The translations under genes were made by a program, and so were the position numbers. A stretch of DNA of 64,000 bases from Epiperipatus broadwayi. Taxonomy: Eukaryota > Onychophora > Udeonychophora > Euonychophora > Peripatidae. The stretch is taken from positions 6,362,499 to 6,426,498 of the forward strand of contig JAQFVV010000012.1 in assembly GCA_028023455.1 (NCBI GenBank), written 5' to 3'. Shown piece by piece: positions 61,231 through 64,000 of this stretch (positions are counted from its first letter, which is position 1; each line of letters opens with the position of its first letter). The notes beneath the pieces are model-generated. The model searched no databases, was not told the DNA's origin, and saw only the letters and a program-made list of their open reading frames with translations.

Positions 61231-62911
61231 AAAGAAAGAAACCAGGTACATTATTTTGTCTTTATACCAACTATTTTACTTTTAAATTACTCTTTAACTA
61301 TTAACAAGTTGTTCAAACTTTGAACAGATTGATCAAGAAAGCATAAAACAATTATGAAAATAAATCATTACTCACAGTAGTTTATGCATATTGGACCAAT
61401 ATTATAAGAAGAAGCATTACTAATACAACTGAATTATTTGAAATGGAACTGCTATTTAAGTGAGATGATAGTCTAACTACATCTTTTGTTTATTAGTTTA
61501 TTCTGTTTATGTACATGCAAATTATTAATATTAGCATATGTAGTTTTATTTCTGTAGTATATTAAAATTAAGATAATTAATTCAGGAACAATATGTATGT
61601 TTTATATAATTGTGAAATCTACTTTATTTACAATCTATTTCTAGACAACAGATATTCCAGCTGATAATTAATATTTTTTATACTAGTAGTAAAAGCACAT
61701 TTACACCTCTCTTCAACTTACGTATGCCCATTTTCATTTTCTTCACTTCTTTTCATCAGAAGTAGTATGACAATTCTGTGGCTTTAGATTACTGTCTTTA
61801 TTGTATGGGATAAAACAATGACTTACAAATATATTTCATTTGTAAAATTAAATAAAAAAAAGAAATTAAGTTCAATTTATTGAGTTTTGGTATAAAATAA
61901 AGATTTTATGTGTAGATGAAAGATTGAGCATTTACAAAAATTTCTTCCAGGTATAGCATTAGAAAATGTATTAGTTTGAGAAGGTTAAATAGTTTGCAGC
62001 CAAAGTTAAGTACTACATCTTAATCACATAAACAATGAGATCAATTGGTTTGCCAAAATGCATTATAAACCAACATTTTGCATAAAATATAAGCAATTAT
62101 AATGAGTTCCTATAGGAAAAAATTTAATTTGTTACTTTAAATTTAAAATATAAAAAGTCATTAAAAAAAATACACCATTTCAGTAGTTATATAGTTTTTA
62201 AAAATATATAATTTTTTCATTCACAATCCACCATTTTACTTTTTACATAGACAGAAAATGATATTTTCTCTATCAAAATTTATTAAATTAAAGTATGTAT
62301 AAAAAAAATTAACTAATCACAATCTATATTTTAATTTTTTTTTAAAAAATTAACATAATGTATATTTTTATTTTTGGTGCATTTTATATTCTATTATTAA
62401 AGTTTGTAATTTTTATAATATCATACTAATAAAACTTTAAAGTTTTTTTACAGAGCTCTTTCATTTTTTAAGAAAATCATTCATAAATTTATTTATTTTA
62501 AATAAATGCAATTAAAATTAAATAAAATTTAGATAATAAAATATAATGTACTCTTAATGCTTGTAGTTTTAATAATGTAAATAATTAGTTTTGTTGATGT
62601 TTATTTTTTTATGTTTACAACAAAAGCTGTCATTAATTTGAATACATTGAGAAAAAGTGATGATGCTATTGATGTGAAATTAAGAAAATGAATGCTATTT
62701 TAAACTTATGTTTAGTAATCTTTGATCATAAAAGAGATTATCAATGGCATAATACACAAAATCATTTTTCTCAAAATAACTTGTCATTATGATGATCATA
62801 TTTTTGTGGCAAAATAACATTCATTAGAATTGTAATCCATAAAATTGATTAAATAAATATAATTTAATGTTAATACACTTTGTTGTTGTAAATGATCAAA
62901 GTATGTTTTTG
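61231..62911. other. AT-rich stretch without gene
   Basis: Nothing recognised on either strand. Confidence 0.5.
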
Positions 62912-63274
62912 ATTACTTATTTTGTAAATAAGCACTTATTTTATATATAGTGCAATGTTTATAAATTGTAATACATTAAAGATCAGCCTTTCAAGCTATT
63001 GTGCATGCGCTTTTTACGAGTGTTAATAATAAATGAATACTTTCACTCCTAACACAAGATATAGTGAGTGGCCTATCCTCACGCTTTCATTTCCAGTACT
63101 TAAGATTTGCCCATATATAAGCACTTGGATTGGAAAGAATAGTAGATTCATTTTATTCTTTCATAAATACTATATCTTGTGTTGGAAGTGAAAGTATTCA
63201 TTTATTATTAATACTTGTAAAAAGTGCATGCACAATAGCTTGAAAGGCTGATCTTTAATGTATTACTTATTTTG
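62912..63274. mobile_element. Foldback with 13-bp target-site duplication
   Basis: ATTACTTATTTTG at 62912-62924 and 63262-63274. Arms pair from 62968 (GTAATACATTAAAGATCAGC) to about 63056 and from 63178 to 63266. The left side has 43 unpaired bases and the right arm reaches the duplication. The central part has GCCCATATATAAGCACTTG, homologous to the centre of 32828-33663 (CTCATATATAAACATTTG). The arms also share TGAATAC and the AGCTATTGTGCATGCGC type of sequence. So the two are one family. Confidence 0.87.
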
Positions 63275-64000
63275 AATAAAACTGGCCTTTTTTGTTTACT
63301 TTTGTACTTATTAATAATGAAAATATTCTTTACATTGGATGTGTTATTAATAAAAGCATTGATTGTCTCACAATGATAGTGCATGAAAATTAAATATACA
63401 TTAATTGCATTTTAATTTTACAATAAAACATTATATTATATGCTGTATAATGAATAAACTCTATACTATTCTGTATAGCTTTAATATGAATGTTACAATG
63501 TTATTTTTTTATGATAGCTTTACTGAAATCACTATCCTATAACATCAACAATATTATAAAATGATCATCATTTTGAACTAAAATGGCAATTGTAATTGTA
63601 TTTTAAAAAGTGTCAAAAATTTTTTTAAAGATAATTATAAATCAAATAGTGGGTATAAATTGATGATCATTATAGTGAATCCTCACATAAGTTTTTATTC
63701 CCCTGCTTTCTTTTTTATAATATTACAGTGAAAACAACAGTAAAGTGATGTAGTTTTAAAAGATAAAACAACAAAATGAGAGCTAATTTTCTGTGGTGAA
63801 TGATATTAATATAATAAAATGAGCTAATATATGTATATGTATAAAATATTAGTTAACAGTTAAGTCTACAGTATAAAAATATATAACTTTGTAAAGTTTG
63901 GGAAACGTGAATACTAATGCACCAAAAAGAAAGTAGTATAATACAATTGTTGATCTCAAATATTAAGAGAATACTGATAAAAATAAAAATACATTTGTGT
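63275..64000. other. AT-rich stretch to the window end
   Basis: No gene or repeat recognised. Confidence 0.5.

Overview
The window looks like non-genic DNA from an A+T-rich animal genome, either intergenic or deep intron. I see no host protein-coding gene I can support. Most ORFs over 60 codons are chance ORFs, frames of a microsatellite, or pieces of decayed transposons. The repeat mix is RTE-type LINEs, GIY-YIG Penelope-like elements (PLEs), a BED-finger hAT transposon, tRNA-derived SINEs, a Lys-primed LTR element, tetranucleotide arrays and many long foldbacks. That suggests an invertebrate metazoan, possibly a lophotrochozoan such as a mollusc or flatworm; the species assignment is inference only.

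Layout. 0-10 kb is AT-rich filler with a 50-bp tandem duplication and a small hairpin. 10.6-13 kb holds a decayed BED/hAT transposase. 14.4-15.8 kb holds an RTE endonuclease plus RT N-terminus remnant (+). 16.8 kb is the first tRNA-Gly-like SINE. 19.7-20.4 kb is a PLE 3' end with a GIY-YIG domain. 20.9-22.4 kb holds two hammerhead-ribozyme insertions, and 22.6 and 26.0 kb are SINEs. 28.0-28.4 kb is a second PLE GIY-YIG fragment. 29.2-29.8 kb and 32.8-33.7 kb are long foldbacks. 35.5-37.4 kb is an RTE reverse transcriptase on the minus strand, interrupted by a SINE and by a hammerhead foldback. 37.7-38.2 kb is a GATA/GGAT/GTAG array. 40.0-42.9 kb is a degenerate LTR element. 44.2 and 48.9 kb are inverted copies of an unclassified ~0.5-kb repeat. 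52.6, 54.7, 57.5, 60.5 and 62.9 kb are further short foldback insertions.

The most notable signal is a set of short foldback insertions (0.07-1.0 kb), most of them flanked by 11-20 bp target-site duplications (TSDs), as expected of target-primed retroelements rather than DNA transposons. Two sequence families carry hammerhead ribozyme folds with a tiny helix III, the form known from PLE terminal repeats. One fold (20916-20958) can be drawn with every core nucleotide intact. Three otherwise different families end in the same ~30-nt module: CAAGC, a purine-rich spacer, then an E-box (TCATGTGA or GTCACGTGAC). A second signal is two SINE types with different tRNA bodies but the same TGTCA/TGACA extension of the acceptor stem.
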